Shown here: positions 20,051 through 28,090 of the stretch, one piece after another
Layout of the letters: each line of letters starts with the position of its first letter
How positions within the stretch are numbered: position 1 is the first letter of the stretch
Source: Acidobacteriota bacterium
Lineage (GTDB): Bacteria > Acidobacteriota > Terriglobia > Bryobacterales > Bryobacteraceae
Assembly: GCA_947470805.1 (NCBI GenBank)
Contig: CANIVU010000023.1
Span: 1-64,000 of the forward strand
Length of the DNA: 64,000 nucleotides
Reading direction: 5' to 3'
Position numbers and translations under genes: made by a program
Notes under the pieces: model-generated
Databases searched by the model: none
What the model saw: the letters and a program-made list of their open reading frames with translations, nothing else
What the model was told of the DNA's origin: nothing

Positions 20051-20737
20051 TTATCCGTTTACCAGGGCGACGCCCCAGCCTTCGGCCCAGTTCAAGCTCA
20101 CGTGGGAGGCCGCTGGGTCGTTCTGTAAGTCGAGCAGACTCCGGTAATGCTTCACATGATTCACATCGTCGATCCAAACGATGAATGGATTCCGGCCCAT
20201 CAACGCGCGTACCGTCTGGTACTCCAGCAATCCAACGCCGCCGGCCGAATCCAGGCAAAACAACGGACGCCGATCGACAAACGACGGCACGAGGGTCTGC
20301 AACAGGCGGTCCGGAGGCGCCAGCCCTTCATCCCCACCCAGCGCCCCTTCGAGCTCGCGGAGATACCCGCTAACGGGATCGGGCAGGAAGTCGATAAAGA
20401 TGTCCGGATCCGGCCCGCGTTCCAGCAAAAGCGGATCCGATTGAATGAACTCGGCGGCCTCGTGTTTATCCACGCTCAGGCCCCACAGGCACTCCACCTG
20501 CGGAAAAATGGCCAGATTGCGGCGCGATTCTTCAAATAGATTTCTGGAGATTTCCATCGTATAGATGCGCGGGATGCCGCATGCCGCCGCCACTTCGATC
20601 ATGATGCGAGTGGATCCCGTGCCGCGATGGGTGCCGCATTCGATGGCGACCTCCGGACGCAGGATCTTGCCGAGTTCCACAAGGCGTTCGCGAAGCAGTG
20701 CGGAGTCGTGCACCTGAATACGGATGGTGGGTTTCAT
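20051..20737 (-). CDS. Methyltransferase-like protein (Methyltransf_24/CmcI-like fold)
   Basis: A 228-residue protein with a glycine-rich motif I (ECGTHRGTGST, residues 33-43), an acidic residue after the second strand (TMEIS), and VWIDDVNHVKHYRSL near the C-terminus. This resembles class I SAM methyltransferases of the Methyltransf_24/CmcI type, which modify sugars or natural products. ATG 20737 is preferred over an upstream reading that would overlap the divergent gene. The gap to the pyruvyl-transferase-like gene is 49 bases. Activity is inferred; motif matches are partial. Confidence 0.55.
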   Translation of the reverse strand: MKPTIRIQVHDSALLRERLVELGKILRPEVAIECGTHRGTGSTRIMIEVAAACGIPRIYTMEISRNLFEESRRNLAIFPQVECLWGLSVDKHEAAEFIQSDPLLLERGPDPDIFIDFLPDPVSGYLRELEGALGGDEGLAPPDRLLQTLVPSFVDRRPLFCLDSAGGVGLLEYQTVRALMGRNPFIVWIDDVNHVKHYRSLLDLQNDPAASHVSLNWAEGWGVALVNG

Positions 20738-20786
20738 GTCGAAAGGCCGGAAGTGCCCATTATATCGTCCGGTATCATGGTTACTC

Positions 20787-21929
20787 ATGCCTCCCCGCAA
20801 AGCGATCCATATCTTCAACGGCCCCGGCGCCGGCAATATTGGAGATGAACTGATGCTGCATGGTCTGGACAGCCAGCTGCCTGCGGATTTTGCCCTGCAC
20901 ATGTTTCTGCACGAAAATCATACGGGGCAGCGGCAACCGTATCCGGCGCGCTTTCACGCCGAAACGCTCCAGCTCCCTCCGCCGACATTTGAGCTCGATC
21001 ACGTCGGCGAACATCCCGGACTGCTGGCGGGCGCTACCGTCATCACCGATTCCGAGGGCTGGGGCTGGCCGTTATCGTTCCTGGCACCGCGCATCCAGCA
21101 TTTCAGCGACCATGGCCTGCCCGTCGACGCGGTAGGTATCGGCGCCGACTTCCTGGTGACCCCGGAGGGCCGGAAGCTGTTCACGGACCACTTCCTGACG
21201 GTGCGGTCCTGGACCGTACGAGACGCGGCCGGTAGAGAGGGATTGATTGACGCCGGTGTCGCCCCGGAGCGCGTAGCCGTTGGCGCCGATTGGGCGTGGC
21301 TCTTTCAATCGCCCTGCGACTACGGCCCGTGGGCGGCGGAGTATCTCACCTCGTTGGGCATCCGGCTGGGGGAACCGTTGCTCATCGTCAACGTCTTCTG
21401 GCAGGGGCAGGGATTGAGCCTGCCGATCTGGAACGATATCGCCGCCGCACTCGACCAACTGCACCAACGCGACGGGCTGCAGATTGCCTTCTTCTGCAAT
21501 GAGGTCCGCCATCCGGGGTTCGACCGGACGGCGGTGGAAACCATTCAATCCTTCATGCAACAGCCGTCAACGCTCATCCCCAATCTCTACTTCGCGCCCG
21601 GTGAGGCGATCGCGATTCTGCGCCACGCCACGGCGACGCTGGGCCAGCGGTACCACTATTGCGTACAGAGCGTTCTGGCGGAGACGGTGCCGGTGAATTT
21701 GGGCCGCTCTCCGAAGATCTCCGGCTTGTGCCTGGAATTGGGTCTGCGCCCGTGTGGATCGCTGACGGAAATGGACCGTGAGGAGATTGCCGCGGCCGTC
21801 AGAGAAGCGATTGCAGCACGCCCCACGCTGATCCCCACTTTGCAAGATCGACGCCACGCGCTGGCAGCCCGGGCCCTGCATAACCTGGACTTCTTCCGCT
21901 GCTACTACGATTACCCAGCCGTGCCCTAG
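20787..21929 (+). CDS. Polysaccharide pyruvyl transferase family protein
   Basis: A 380-residue protein resembling polysaccharide pyruvyl transferases (CsaB/WcaK type), which transfer pyruvate from phosphoenolpyruvate onto cell-surface sugars as ketals. Supporting segments are FNGPGAGNIGDELML at the N-terminus (the family's GN-GDE pattern), VDAVGIGADFL, TVRSWTVRDAAGREGL with VAVGADWAWLF, and a C-terminal RYHYCVQSVLAETVPV. ATG 20787 starts right at the conserved strand. It ends four bases inside the convergent CpxP-like gene. Acceptor sugar unknown. Confidence 0.75.
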   Translation: MPPRKAIHIFNGPGAGNIGDELMLHGLDSQLPADFALHMFLHENHTGQRQPYPARFHAETLQLPPPTFELDHVGEHPGLLAGATVITDSEGWGWPLSFLAPRIQHFSDHGLPVDAVGIGADFLVTPEGRKLFTDHFLTVRSWTVRDAAGREGLIDAGVAPERVAVGADWAWLFQSPCDYGPWAAEYLTSLGIRLGEPLLIVNVFWQGQGLSLPIWNDIAAALDQLHQRDGLQIAFFCNEVRHPGFDRTAVETIQSFMQQPSTLIPNLYFAPGEAIAILRHATATLGQRYHYCVQSVLAETVPVNLGRSPKISGLCLELGLRPCGSLTEMDREEIAAAVREAIAARPTLIPTLQDRRHALAARALHNLDFFRCYYDYPAVP

Positions 21930-22315
21930 CGCGGCTGCTTGTCTTTTAGATCGGTCATGATGCGGGAGAATTTCTTCCGCTGATCCTCGTTCAGGACCTG
22001 GTCGATGCGCGACTTGCTGGTGGCCATGACCTCTTCCATTTGCGCATGGAGCATCTGGTAGTACAGCGAGAAATCATCCAGGGCGGTTTCGATTTCCGCC
22101 GCCTGCTCCGGAGTCAGCTTCAACTCCTTCTTCAGATGGTTAAGCGTCTGTTCCTTGGATGAATCCTTCCACGACGCAACCACCTGTTTGGCCGAAACGG
22201 GTTGCGACACCAGCTTGTAGATCACCGCGCCGGCCAACGCTCCACAGCAGAACACCAAACTCAGCGTGAGCAGGATTTGCGGGTTCTTCCAGGCGGGTTG
22301 TGATCGTCCCAACAT
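21926..22315 (-). CDS. Membrane-anchored periplasmic CpxP/heavy-metal-sensor-like protein
   Basis: A 129-residue protein with one N-terminal membrane helix (about residues 13-36) and a helical periplasmic domain. LKLTPEQAAEIETALDDF and VLNEDQRKKFSRIM are typical of the CpxP/Spy/heavy-metal-sensor group (LTxxQ-type helices). It lies 10 bases after the anti-sigma gene, so it is probably the third gene of the sigma/anti-sigma operon. It might sense envelope stress or restrain the anti-sigma factor. That role is inferred from context. Confidence 0.7.
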   Translation of the reverse strand: MLGRSQPAWKNPQILLTLSLVFCCGALAGAVIYKLVSQPVSAKQVVASWKDSSKEQTLNHLKKELKLTPEQAAEIETALDDFSLYYQMLHAQMEEVMATSKSRIDQVLNEDQRKKFSRIMTDLKDKQPR

Positions 22316-22325
22316 AGGCCGTTGA

Positions 22326-22808
22326 TTATTCGGAGAAGGAGGCCATCGTCGCCAGGAAGTGTTCCCGGTCCCGCTGCACGTCTTCGCCCACGCCTACGCG
22401 CATGGCCGCGGGAGTCGCTTCCGGTTGGGCCATCATTTCCACCGGCGTCTGCGCCAACTCAGGGCCATTTCCGGAGGTAGCCAGAAGGAACGATGCCATC
22501 AATAGAAACATCGACGCGGTTGCATACACGAGACGGCGTCCGAATACGGGATCGAGCAAAAGGCTCCAGAACGACGGCCGGCCCTGCGCTTCCACCCGTT
22601 GCAAAACCCGGGCGTAAAAGCCGGCGGACAACTCCGGCACTTCCGGCGCTTTCAGCGAACGCAAAACGTCGGCCTGCAGACTCATTTGGCCCAGCTCCGC
22701 CGTACACGCGGGACAAGACTTCAGATGCTCAGCCACCGATGCTTTCGCGCTCGGTTTTAGACGTCCTTGCAGGATGTCTTCCAATTGGCTTCGAACTGAC
22801 TCGTGCAT
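22326..22808 (-). CDS. Anti-sigma factor with zinc-finger (zf-HC2) domain
   Basis: A 160-residue protein. A cytoplasmic zinc-binding anti-sigma domain has His28 with CPAC (EHLKSCPACTAEL). One transmembrane helix lies near residues 90-110 (YATASMFLLMASFLLA), followed by a short periplasmic tail. Such proteins sequester an ECF sigma factor until an envelope signal releases it. The gene follows the sigma factor by 23 bases, and the CpxP-like protein follows it. Partner assignment rests on this order. Confidence 0.85.
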   Translation of the reverse strand: MHESVRSQLEDILQGRLKPSAKASVAEHLKSCPACTAELGQMSLQADVLRSLKAPEVPELSAGFYARVLQRVEAQGRPSFWSLLLDPVFGRRLVYATASMFLLMASFLLATSGNGPELAQTPVEMMAQPEATPAAMRVGVGEDVQRDREHFLATMASFSE

Positions 22809-22831
22809 GGTATCCCTCGCTACTCGCCGCG

Positions 22832-23587
22832 CTATAGTCCTAACGCAAACTTGCCAGGCAAACGCCCCAGACGCTGAGCCGCCTTTACCAGTTTCTGCCG
22901 GGCACGAAAGAGTTTCACCTTTATTGTATTCTCATTCATACCCGTCATGCCTGCCAACTCTTCCACCGAATGGCCTTCCACTTCTTTTAACAAAAGCAGG
23001 CTTCGGTCTTCCTCGGAGATCTTCTCCAACAGTTTCGTGGCCAGATCGCGCTGCGCCAGGCTCTCATCGATCGCCATCGCCGGGTCCACCGCCACGCCGG
23101 AGTGCTCCATCTTCATCGCGTCGTCTTCCGAAAAATCGCTCTCATAGACCAATTTGCGGACTTTCTTCTTCCGCAGATAGTCGTAGCATTCGTTCACGGT
23201 GATCTTGTAGATCCAGGTCAGAAGTGAACTCCGGAAGTCGAAGTTGCGGATGGAAAAGTAAACTTTGGCGAAAACCTGCTGCGCAATATCCTCGGCATCG
23301 TTGTGGTTGCGAAGAATGCCGTAGATGATTGAAAACACCTTGGACTGATACCGCTCAACCAGATCGCGGAACGCCATCTCATCGCCGTCTTGTACACGGC
23401 GGACCAGTGCCGATTCTTCGTCGCGATTGACTTCCACTTTAACCTTCGCTCGCGTTTCCGTATCCGCGATAGGAAAGTTCAGAATACCAGTGATGGCGCT
23501 CATACCGGGACTGACGCGCCCCCCGTGCATCCGGTTTCTATTTTCTGGTGCGGCCGGCGGGTGAATCGATTCCTTCACTGGCAGCAT
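22832..23587 (-). CDS. ECF-family RNA polymerase sigma factor
   Basis: A 251-residue sigma factor. Region 2 (FRDLVERYQSKVFSIIYGILRN, then DAEDIAQQVF) and region 4 (EVEGHSVEELAGMTGMNENTIKVKLFRARQKL) are complete. The conserved core starts near residue 55, so the true start is uncertain. Candidate ATGs lie at 23587, 23530 and 23503, none with a clear Shine-Dalgarno sequence; the longest is given. It heads sigma/anti-sigma/CpxP-like and is divergent from the Fe-S carrier gene. ECF operons of this kind are usually autoregulated, but no -35 box was assigned with confidence. Confidence 0.9.
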   Translation of the reverse strand: MLPVKESIHPPAAPENRNRMHGGRVSPGMSAITGILNFPIADTETRAKVKVEVNRDEESALVRRVQDGDEMAFRDLVERYQSKVFSIIYGILRNHNDAEDIAQQVFAKVYFSIRNFDFRSSLLTWIYKITVNECYDYLRKKKVRKLVYESDFSEDDAMKMEHSGVAVDPAMAIDESLAQRDLATKLLEKISEEDRSLLLLKEVEGHSVEELAGMTGMNENTIKVKLFRARQKLVKAAQRLGRLPGKFALGL

Positions 23588-23659
23588 CTATAGTGTTTGG
23601 AAGTCGTCCCTTCCGGCTGTAGACTAGAAGGGAAATCCTCGTAAGGAGAAGAAATACAT

Positions 23660-23983
23660 ATGGTTCAATTGACGGAACGCGCCGTTGTCAAGGTGAGCGA
23701 GATTCTGGACACCCAGGAGCCGAAACCGGCCGGTTTGCGCATTTCAGTCGTCGGCGGCGGATGCTCCGGGTTCAGCTACTCGATGGCTTTCGAAAACAGC
23801 CCGACGATGATGGACAAGACGCTGAAGTATGGCCCGCTGCAGGTGTTTGTCGACCAGGCAAGCCTCATCTATTTGGAAGGCGCTGAAGTGGACTACGTCG
23901 AGTCGCTCGAAGGCTCCGGCTTCAAATTCAACAACCCGAACGTCAAATCGACCTGCGGCTGCGGCAGCTCTTTCAGCGCTTAA
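23660..23983 (+). CDS. erpA: A-type iron-sulfur cluster carrier (ErpA/IscA family)
   Basis: A 107-residue HesB/IscA/ErpA-type scaffold delivering Fe-S clusters to apoproteins. All three ligand cysteines are present: Cys35 in GGGCSGFSY and Cys99/Cys101 in the C-terminal TCGCGSSF. AAGGAGAAG precedes the ATG. No other isc or suf genes are nearby, so ErpA versus IscA is not settled; ErpA is preferred because it stands alone. It is followed by a 22-codon open frame and the asparagine synthase gene. Confidence 0.92.
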   Translation: MVQLTERAVVKVSEILDTQEPKPAGLRISVVGGGCSGFSYSMAFENSPTMMDKTLKYGPLQVFVDQASLIYLEGAEVDYVESLEGSGFKFNNPNVKSTCGCGSSFSA

Positions 23984-24004
23984 GCGGCAGTCCGAGAGGA
24001 TTCG

Positions 24005-24073
24005 ATGCTCGATTCCAACGATGTACGGTGGGCTCAGCACCGCGCCAATCTGGACGCGGTGCTGGGCCGGTAG
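24005..24073 (+). CDS. Possible 22-residue micropeptide / leader frame before asparagine synthase
   Basis: ATG at 24005 has AGAGGA four bases upstream and opens a 22-codon frame (MLDSNDVRWAQHRANLDAVL, then GR) ending TAG at 24073. The asnB start at 24080 lies six bases after this stop and has no obvious ribosome site of its own. Translation of the short frame could therefore deliver ribosomes to asnB. It may equally be a chance frame. Position and ribosome-binding sequence are the only evidence. Confidence 0.4.
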   Translation: MLDSNDVRWAQHRANLDAVLGR

Positions 24074-24079
24074 CCGGCA

Positions 24080-25975
24080 ATGTGTGGGATCGCTGGATTT
24101 TATAGTGCTGGACCCAGTGGGCGCGCCTATCAAGATGTAGCGTCCCTCCTGCGGGCGCAGGCGCACCGGGGCCCGGATGGCGCCGGAATCTGGTCGGCTC
24201 GCGAAGGCGGTTCCCTTCCCTGCTTCGCCTCAACCCCGCAGCGGCTTCCCTCTTCCTCCGTTGGAGCCGCCCCTTGCGTCCTGGGCCATAACTGGCTGGC
24301 CATTCAGGACACGCGCCAACTGGCAAGCCAGCCGATGCAGCGGGGTCCGTTGACCGTTGTTTTCAATGGCGAGATCTATAATTTCATAGAGCTTCGCCAG
24401 CAACTGCGCGATCTCGGCTACGAGTTCTCCACCCTCGGCGACACCGAAGTGCTGCTTGCCATGTGGAACCACTACGGCGTAGACTGCCTTCCCAAACTGC
24501 GCGGGATGTTCGCCTTCCTGCTTCATGACCAACGGGATAGCTCACTTTGGGCGGTTCGAGACGCATTGGGAATTAAGCCGCTGTACTTCTCCCAGCGTTC
24601 CGAGGGTTATTACTTCGCCTCCGAGATACGGGCCTTCCACGTTGCCGGCGTCGTGCCCCGCCGGCTCCGCGAAGGGGCGGCCCTGGCCTCCATGTGCGGC
24701 GCGGCGCACCGTTTTGCTGAGCGAGAGACGCTGTACGAGGAGATCCAGGAGCTCCCCGGCGGCCACTGGCTCCGGCTGGACCGGACGGGCGCCCACTTCG
24801 AACGCTGGTTCGACCTGCCGGAGCTGACCGCGGAATTGACCCGGGATGACGACTGCGAAGTGCTTCTGGCGGGCATTGAAGAAAGCGTGGGCCTCCACGT
24901 CCGGGCCAGCCGCCGCATCGCCACCTGCCTCAGCGGTGGACTCGATTCCTCGGTGATCGTATCCCTGCTGAATCGCCGCCAGGCCGACTGTTCCGCGTTC
25001 ACCATCAACACTGCAACTGCCGCCGACGCCGAAATCGGCCTGGCCCAGGAACTGATGGCGACTACCCGTCTCCCGCACCGGATTGTGACCCACGCGGGAG
25101 AGATTCCACCCCGCGACGTGGTGGAGATGGCCGTTGCGCTCGAAGTGCCGAATCACGTCATTGGCCCGATCAACCAGTTCCTGCTACTCCGCGAAATCGC
25201 CTCCGAGGGCTTCACGGTGGTCCTGGATGGGACCGGTGGCGATGAACTGGTCTCCGGCTATAGCTGGTGGTTCCCCGCCCTGATCGCCGAGCTACGCCAA
25301 ATGGGCCGTCACGCCGAAGCCGACCAGATCGTCGCCAGCCGTCAGGGCGCGTTCGACGCGGCCACCACCCGCAACTTTGATGAGATCTTCTACGACCGCC
25401 AGGCGTGGATCCGCGCCTTCTCCGGCGGCACATTTGGAGCCGATCCGGCCGCCGTGGCCGCCCTGCCCGAATTTAACTTCTTCGCCAACCACGATGGCTC
25501 CTGGCGCGGGTTCCGCCAACGCGCCTACGAAACGGACACGCTCCACTACCTCCTCCGCCATACCGACCGGCTCAGCATGTGGTTCGGACTCGAAAACCGG
25601 GTCCCGCTCGCCGATGCCCATTTACTCCGCTCCGCCGCCCGCCTGTCGCCGGAACTGCTGCTGCGAAACGGATACCTGAAATACCCCATCCGGCGCATGG
25701 AATCCGGTGTGCCCAATAGCGTGCGCTGGTGCGCACGCAAGCTGGGTTTTTGGCGGACCGCCGACGCCAGGTATCCCTGGATGCGCGAGTTCGGCAAGGC
25801 GGTGGTGATGCAATCGGCAATGGTCCGCCGCCTGCTTCCCCGCCTGGAACAGGACTGGGATACAGCCCGCATGGATCAACAATGGCGCGTCCTGCAAATT
25901 GCCGTGCTGGAACGCTGCGCGGCGCAAGCGGACGTCGACGGCGTGCTTGCCGATGCGGCACCCGCGTTCGCCTGA
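24080..25975 (+). CDS. asnB: Asparagine synthase (glutamine-hydrolysing)
   Basis: A 631-residue class II amidotransferase. Catalytic Cys2 (MCGIAGF), RGPDGAG and FNGEIYNF define the glutaminase domain (1-~210). The synthetase domain has the PP-loop SGGLDSS at about residues 285-291 and DGTGGDELVSGYSWW further on. The enzyme makes asparagine from aspartate, glutamine and ATP. Members in glycan or natural-product loci can instead amidate other carboxylates. The sulfotransferase-like gene follows 19 bases later, and methyl- and pyruvyl-transferase-like genes lie upstream, so a modification role is possible. Confidence 0.9.
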   Translation: MCGIAGFYSAGPSGRAYQDVASLLRAQAHRGPDGAGIWSAREGGSLPCFASTPQRLPSSSVGAAPCVLGHNWLAIQDTRQLASQPMQRGPLTVVFNGEIYNFIELRQQLRDLGYEFSTLGDTEVLLAMWNHYGVDCLPKLRGMFAFLLHDQRDSSLWAVRDALGIKPLYFSQRSEGYYFASEIRAFHVAGVVPRRLREGAALASMCGAAHRFAERETLYEEIQELPGGHWLRLDRTGAHFERWFDLPELTAELTRDDDCEVLLAGIEESVGLHVRASRRIATCLSGGLDSSVIVSLLNRRQADCSAFTINTATAADAEIGLAQELMATTRLPHRIVTHAGEIPPRDVVEMAVALEVPNHVIGPINQFLLLREIASEGFTVVLDGTGGDELVSGYSWWFPALIAELRQMGRHAEADQIVASRQGAFDAATTRNFDEIFYDRQAWIRAFSGGTFGADPAAVAALPEFNFFANHDGSWRGFRQRAYETDTLHYLLRHTDRLSMWFGLENRVPLADAHLLRSAARLSPELLLRNGYLKYPIRRMESGVPNSVRWCARKLGFWRTADARYPWMREFGKAVVMQSAMVRRLLPRLEQDWDTARMDQQWRVLQIAVLERCAAQADVDGVLADAAPAFA

Positions 25976-25994
25976 TCTTTCCCATTCACCCTAT

Positions 25995-26831
25995 ATGCCC
26001 AAACCGATCGCCGCCTATTTCAGCCATCACAAATGCGCTTCCGATTGGACGCTGCGCGTTCTGAAACAACTTGCCGACGCCATTGGGATGAAAGTCCACC
26101 ATACGCACTGGCCCATGCGGCTCCCGCTCGGCTTCCACAACGAGCCGAAATGGGCCGGACGGATCGCCGAATCCTGGGACTTCGCCGCCAATGGGGACTT
26201 CGACCTCCTGATTGCGACGAACGCCGAAATGGAACATGTGCGCACGCTTTCAGCCCGCGGCTTTCACGGCTTTCACGTCATCCGGGACCCGCGGGACATC
26301 ATCATCTCGGGCTACTTCTCCCATTTGGCATCCCACCCCGTGGACCCGGATCAGAATCCATGGCTCATGGTCCACCGGGAACTGCTGAACCACTGCGGGA
26401 AAGAGGAGGGTCTGCTGGCGGAACTGGAATACTCCTCGACACACCTGGACCGTATCCGCTTCTGGGAATATGGATATGGCGGGATTCGGGAATCCCGGTT
26501 TGAGACATTGATGCCGAATCCGGCCGTGGAACTGGCCCAGTTACTTGCCCACACGGGGATCGTGGTGGACGGGTACGAAGCCCCGGCCGGCGCCCCGCTG
26601 GCGCTGCGTGTACCGGCGGACACGTGGGCTGCAATCATGGATGCCAACTCGTTCCAGAAGCTGACGGCGGGCCGGGCCAAGGGGGAGGAGGCCCGCGCCA
26701 GTCACCTGCGTTCGGGTGTGGCCGGCGATTGGCGGAACCACTTCACGGCACCGGTAACGGCCAAGTTCAAGGTCCTGTATCCGGGTATGGTTCCAGCGCT
26801 CCGATACGAGGCAGACGACAACTGGGAGTAG
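25995..26831 (+). CDS. Sulfotransferase-domain protein
   Basis: A 278-residue protein with the sulfotransferase pattern. An N-terminal SHHKCASDWTLRVL segment occupies the place of the 5'-phosphosulfate loop. HVIRDPRDIIISGYFSHL matches the 3'-phosphate-binding motif. A C-terminal GVAGDWRNHFT matches the conserved GxxGDW(K/R)xxFT element. It would transfer sulfate from PAPS to a sugar, lipid or protein. ATG 25995 is the start matching the domain. It is the last gene after asnB and ends before a hairpin terminator. No PAPS-synthesis genes were seen here. Confidence 0.82.
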   Translation: MPKPIAAYFSHHKCASDWTLRVLKQLADAIGMKVHHTHWPMRLPLGFHNEPKWAGRIAESWDFAANGDFDLLIATNAEMEHVRTLSARGFHGFHVIRDPRDIIISGYFSHLASHPVDPDQNPWLMVHRELLNHCGKEEGLLAELEYSSTHLDRIRFWEYGYGGIRESRFETLMPNPAVELAQLLAHTGIVVDGYEAPAGAPLALRVPADTWAAIMDANSFQKLTAGRAKGEEARASHLRSGVAGDWRNHFTAPVTAKFKVLYPGMVPALRYEADDNWE

Positions 26832-26860
26832 CGGGCGGAACGAAGCGTGAAATGCAAAAG

Positions 26861-26890
26861 AAGAAGGCCAGCCTTGAGGCTGGCCTTCTT
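26861..26890. terminator. Hairpin terminator between convergent genes
   Basis: A 13-bp perfect stem AAGAAGGCCAGCC (26861-26873) with GGCTGGCCTTCTT (26878-26890), loop TTGA. It lies between the sulfotransferase-like and PEP-CTERM genes and probably serves both. Confidence 0.8.
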
Positions 26891-26916
26891 CCAAACTACT
26901 CGCGTGGGTTAACGAA

Positions 26917-27654
26917 TTAACCGTTGCGGCGGCGGAGAGCCGCGATACCGACGAGGCCAGCGCCCATCAGGACGAAGGACATCGGTTCCGGAACACCCGA
27001 CTGCGGCGTGACGCCGTAGAATACGTTGGTGTAGCCGTCAAGGGCGGTACCCGGGTTCAAGTCGCCAGCGGCCAGCTGATACACATCAGCAACGGAGATC
27101 CTCGTCAGGGCGTTGCCCTGGTTGTTGAAGATGTTGATCGGGTTCAAGGAGTTGCCGAAGCCAGTGTAGATGACGTTGTTCGAGGCCAAGGTCGGAGAAG
27201 GTTGCAGAGGATTGTAGACAATCTTCTGAATGTTGATCTGACCATTGCCACCCTGGGCAGCAGACGCACCTTCGACGGAGAGATCGACAACCGCGATCGG
27301 CGCGCCGTTCACGGAGAAGTTGGTGTTCCAGTTCACGGTCTCGTTGGGCTGGCCGGGCAGAGCAGTGAAGAAGCCGTTGTTCTCCAAACCATTGTTCAAG
27401 AACGAGACGGAGAACCAATCGGTCCCGTTGCCGAGCTGGCCCGAGTTGAAACTCACGAGAATGTCGGAGCTGGTGGGGTTGACACCATAGCCATTCTGGG
27501 TGGCCTGGCCGAGGGACCAGGTGTCCAGGGTCCAGCCGTTGATCGTGCAGGATCCAGCGGTCGTTTGGGCAAGGATGGAGCCGCTGGCGCACGCAGCACC
27601 AAAAGCGTTAAAGGAACCGGCAACGAGCAGTGCTGCCAGGAATAATTTTTTCAT
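26917..27654 (-). CDS. PEP-CTERM sorted extracellular protein
   Basis: A 245-residue secreted protein with signal peptide at residues 1-20. The Asn/Gly-rich, low-cysteine body matches no catalytic family I recognise. A classical C-terminal PEP-CTERM signal is present: VPEPMSF, a hydrophobic helix, then ALRRRNG. PEP-CTERM proteins are processed by an exosortase and usually delivered to an exopolysaccharide matrix. GGAGG lies eight bases before the ATG, and an excellent promoter is at 27735-27764. Expression is probably strong and regulated. Confidence 0.88.
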   Translation of the reverse strand: MKKLFLAALLVAGSFNAFGAACASGSILAQTTAGSCTINGWTLDTWSLGQATQNGYGVNPTSSDILVSFNSGQLGNGTDWFSVSFLNNGLENNGFFTALPGQPNETVNWNTNFSVNGAPIAVVDLSVEGASAAQGGNGQINIQKIVYNPLQPSPTLASNNVIYTGFGNSLNPINIFNNQGNALTRISVADVYQLAAGDLNPGTALDGYTNVFYGVTPQSGVPEPMSFVLMGAGLVGIAALRRRNG

Positions 27655-27734
27655 TTAGAGAACCTCCGAAGGTCGAGCCGTAATTGTTGAAGCACATGTA
27701 TGACGGGCTATACAGGTGTTTTCATTACCTCATC

Positions 27735-27764
27735 AGTATACGAGTGGAACTAAAGTCGTGTCAA
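27735..27764 (-). promoter_or_regulatory. Strong sigma70-type promoter of the PEP-CTERM gene
   Basis: On the minus strand, TTGACA (27764-27759) is a perfect -35. After 18 bases, TATACT (27740-27735) is a 5/6 -10. Transcription would start near 27728, leaving a leader of about 74 bases with GGAGG before the start. Confidence 0.75.
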
Positions 27765-27789
27765 GAACTTCATTGAGAGCGTTTTACGC

Positions 27790-27797
27790 TAGTACTA
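27790..27797. promoter_or_regulatory. TAGTACTA palindrome upstream of the PEP-CTERM promoter (candidate operator)
   Basis: An eight-base palindrome centred about 65 bases upstream of the predicted transcription start, flanked by a CGCTAG direct repeat. The same core recurs at 27889-27898 and, in part, at 63449-63456. Its role as a regulator-binding site is inferred. Confidence 0.45.
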
Positions 27798-27888
27798 TTC
27801 CGCTAGGCGACGAGGCCGTATTCCGACCAACATATTGATTACAAGCCACTTAACTGACTTACGCCAAACCTACCCCGGAGTCTCAACA

Positions 27889-27898
27889 GTAGTACTAC
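27889..27898. promoter_or_regulatory. GTAGTACTAC palindrome (candidate operator)
   Basis: A ten-base perfect palindrome with the same TAGTACTA core as 27790-27797, about 100 bases further from the PEP-CTERM promoter. It could serve either the PEP-CTERM gene or murQ. Confidence 0.4.
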
Positions 27899-28057
27899 AA
27901 CAGGGTTAACCCACGCTCAAGTGTTTTTTAATCAATAGGATGAGAAGGACCTAAGCAAACTCACGGATGCCACCGTATCCCCCCATCATTTCCAGTAGCA
28001 CCCCCAACGGGGTGGTACACCCTGAAAAACCTCGGTACTGTATGGCATGCATTTCAG

Positions 28058-28072
28058 CGAACGCCACGTTCG
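28058..28072 (+). promoter_or_regulatory. Perfect palindrome just upstream of the murQ ribosome site
   Basis: CGAACG-CCA-CGTTCG, 18 bases before the murQ start. It may be an operator or an mRNA hairpin controlling access to the ribosome site. No regulator gene is adjacent. Confidence 0.4.
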
Positions 28073-28090
28073 TGCGATCCTCGGAGAAGC

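Larger units (their letters stand above)
27655..28090. other. 436-base regulatory intergenic region between the PEP-CTERM gene and murQ
   Basis: This AT-richer gap contains the minus-strand promoter, two TAGTACTA palindromes, a CACCCC/GGGGTG hairpin (27999-28014) and a CGAACG-CCA-CGTTCG palindrome (28058-28072). The last ends nine bases before GGAG of murQ. No convincing gene was found in it. Confidence 0.6.
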
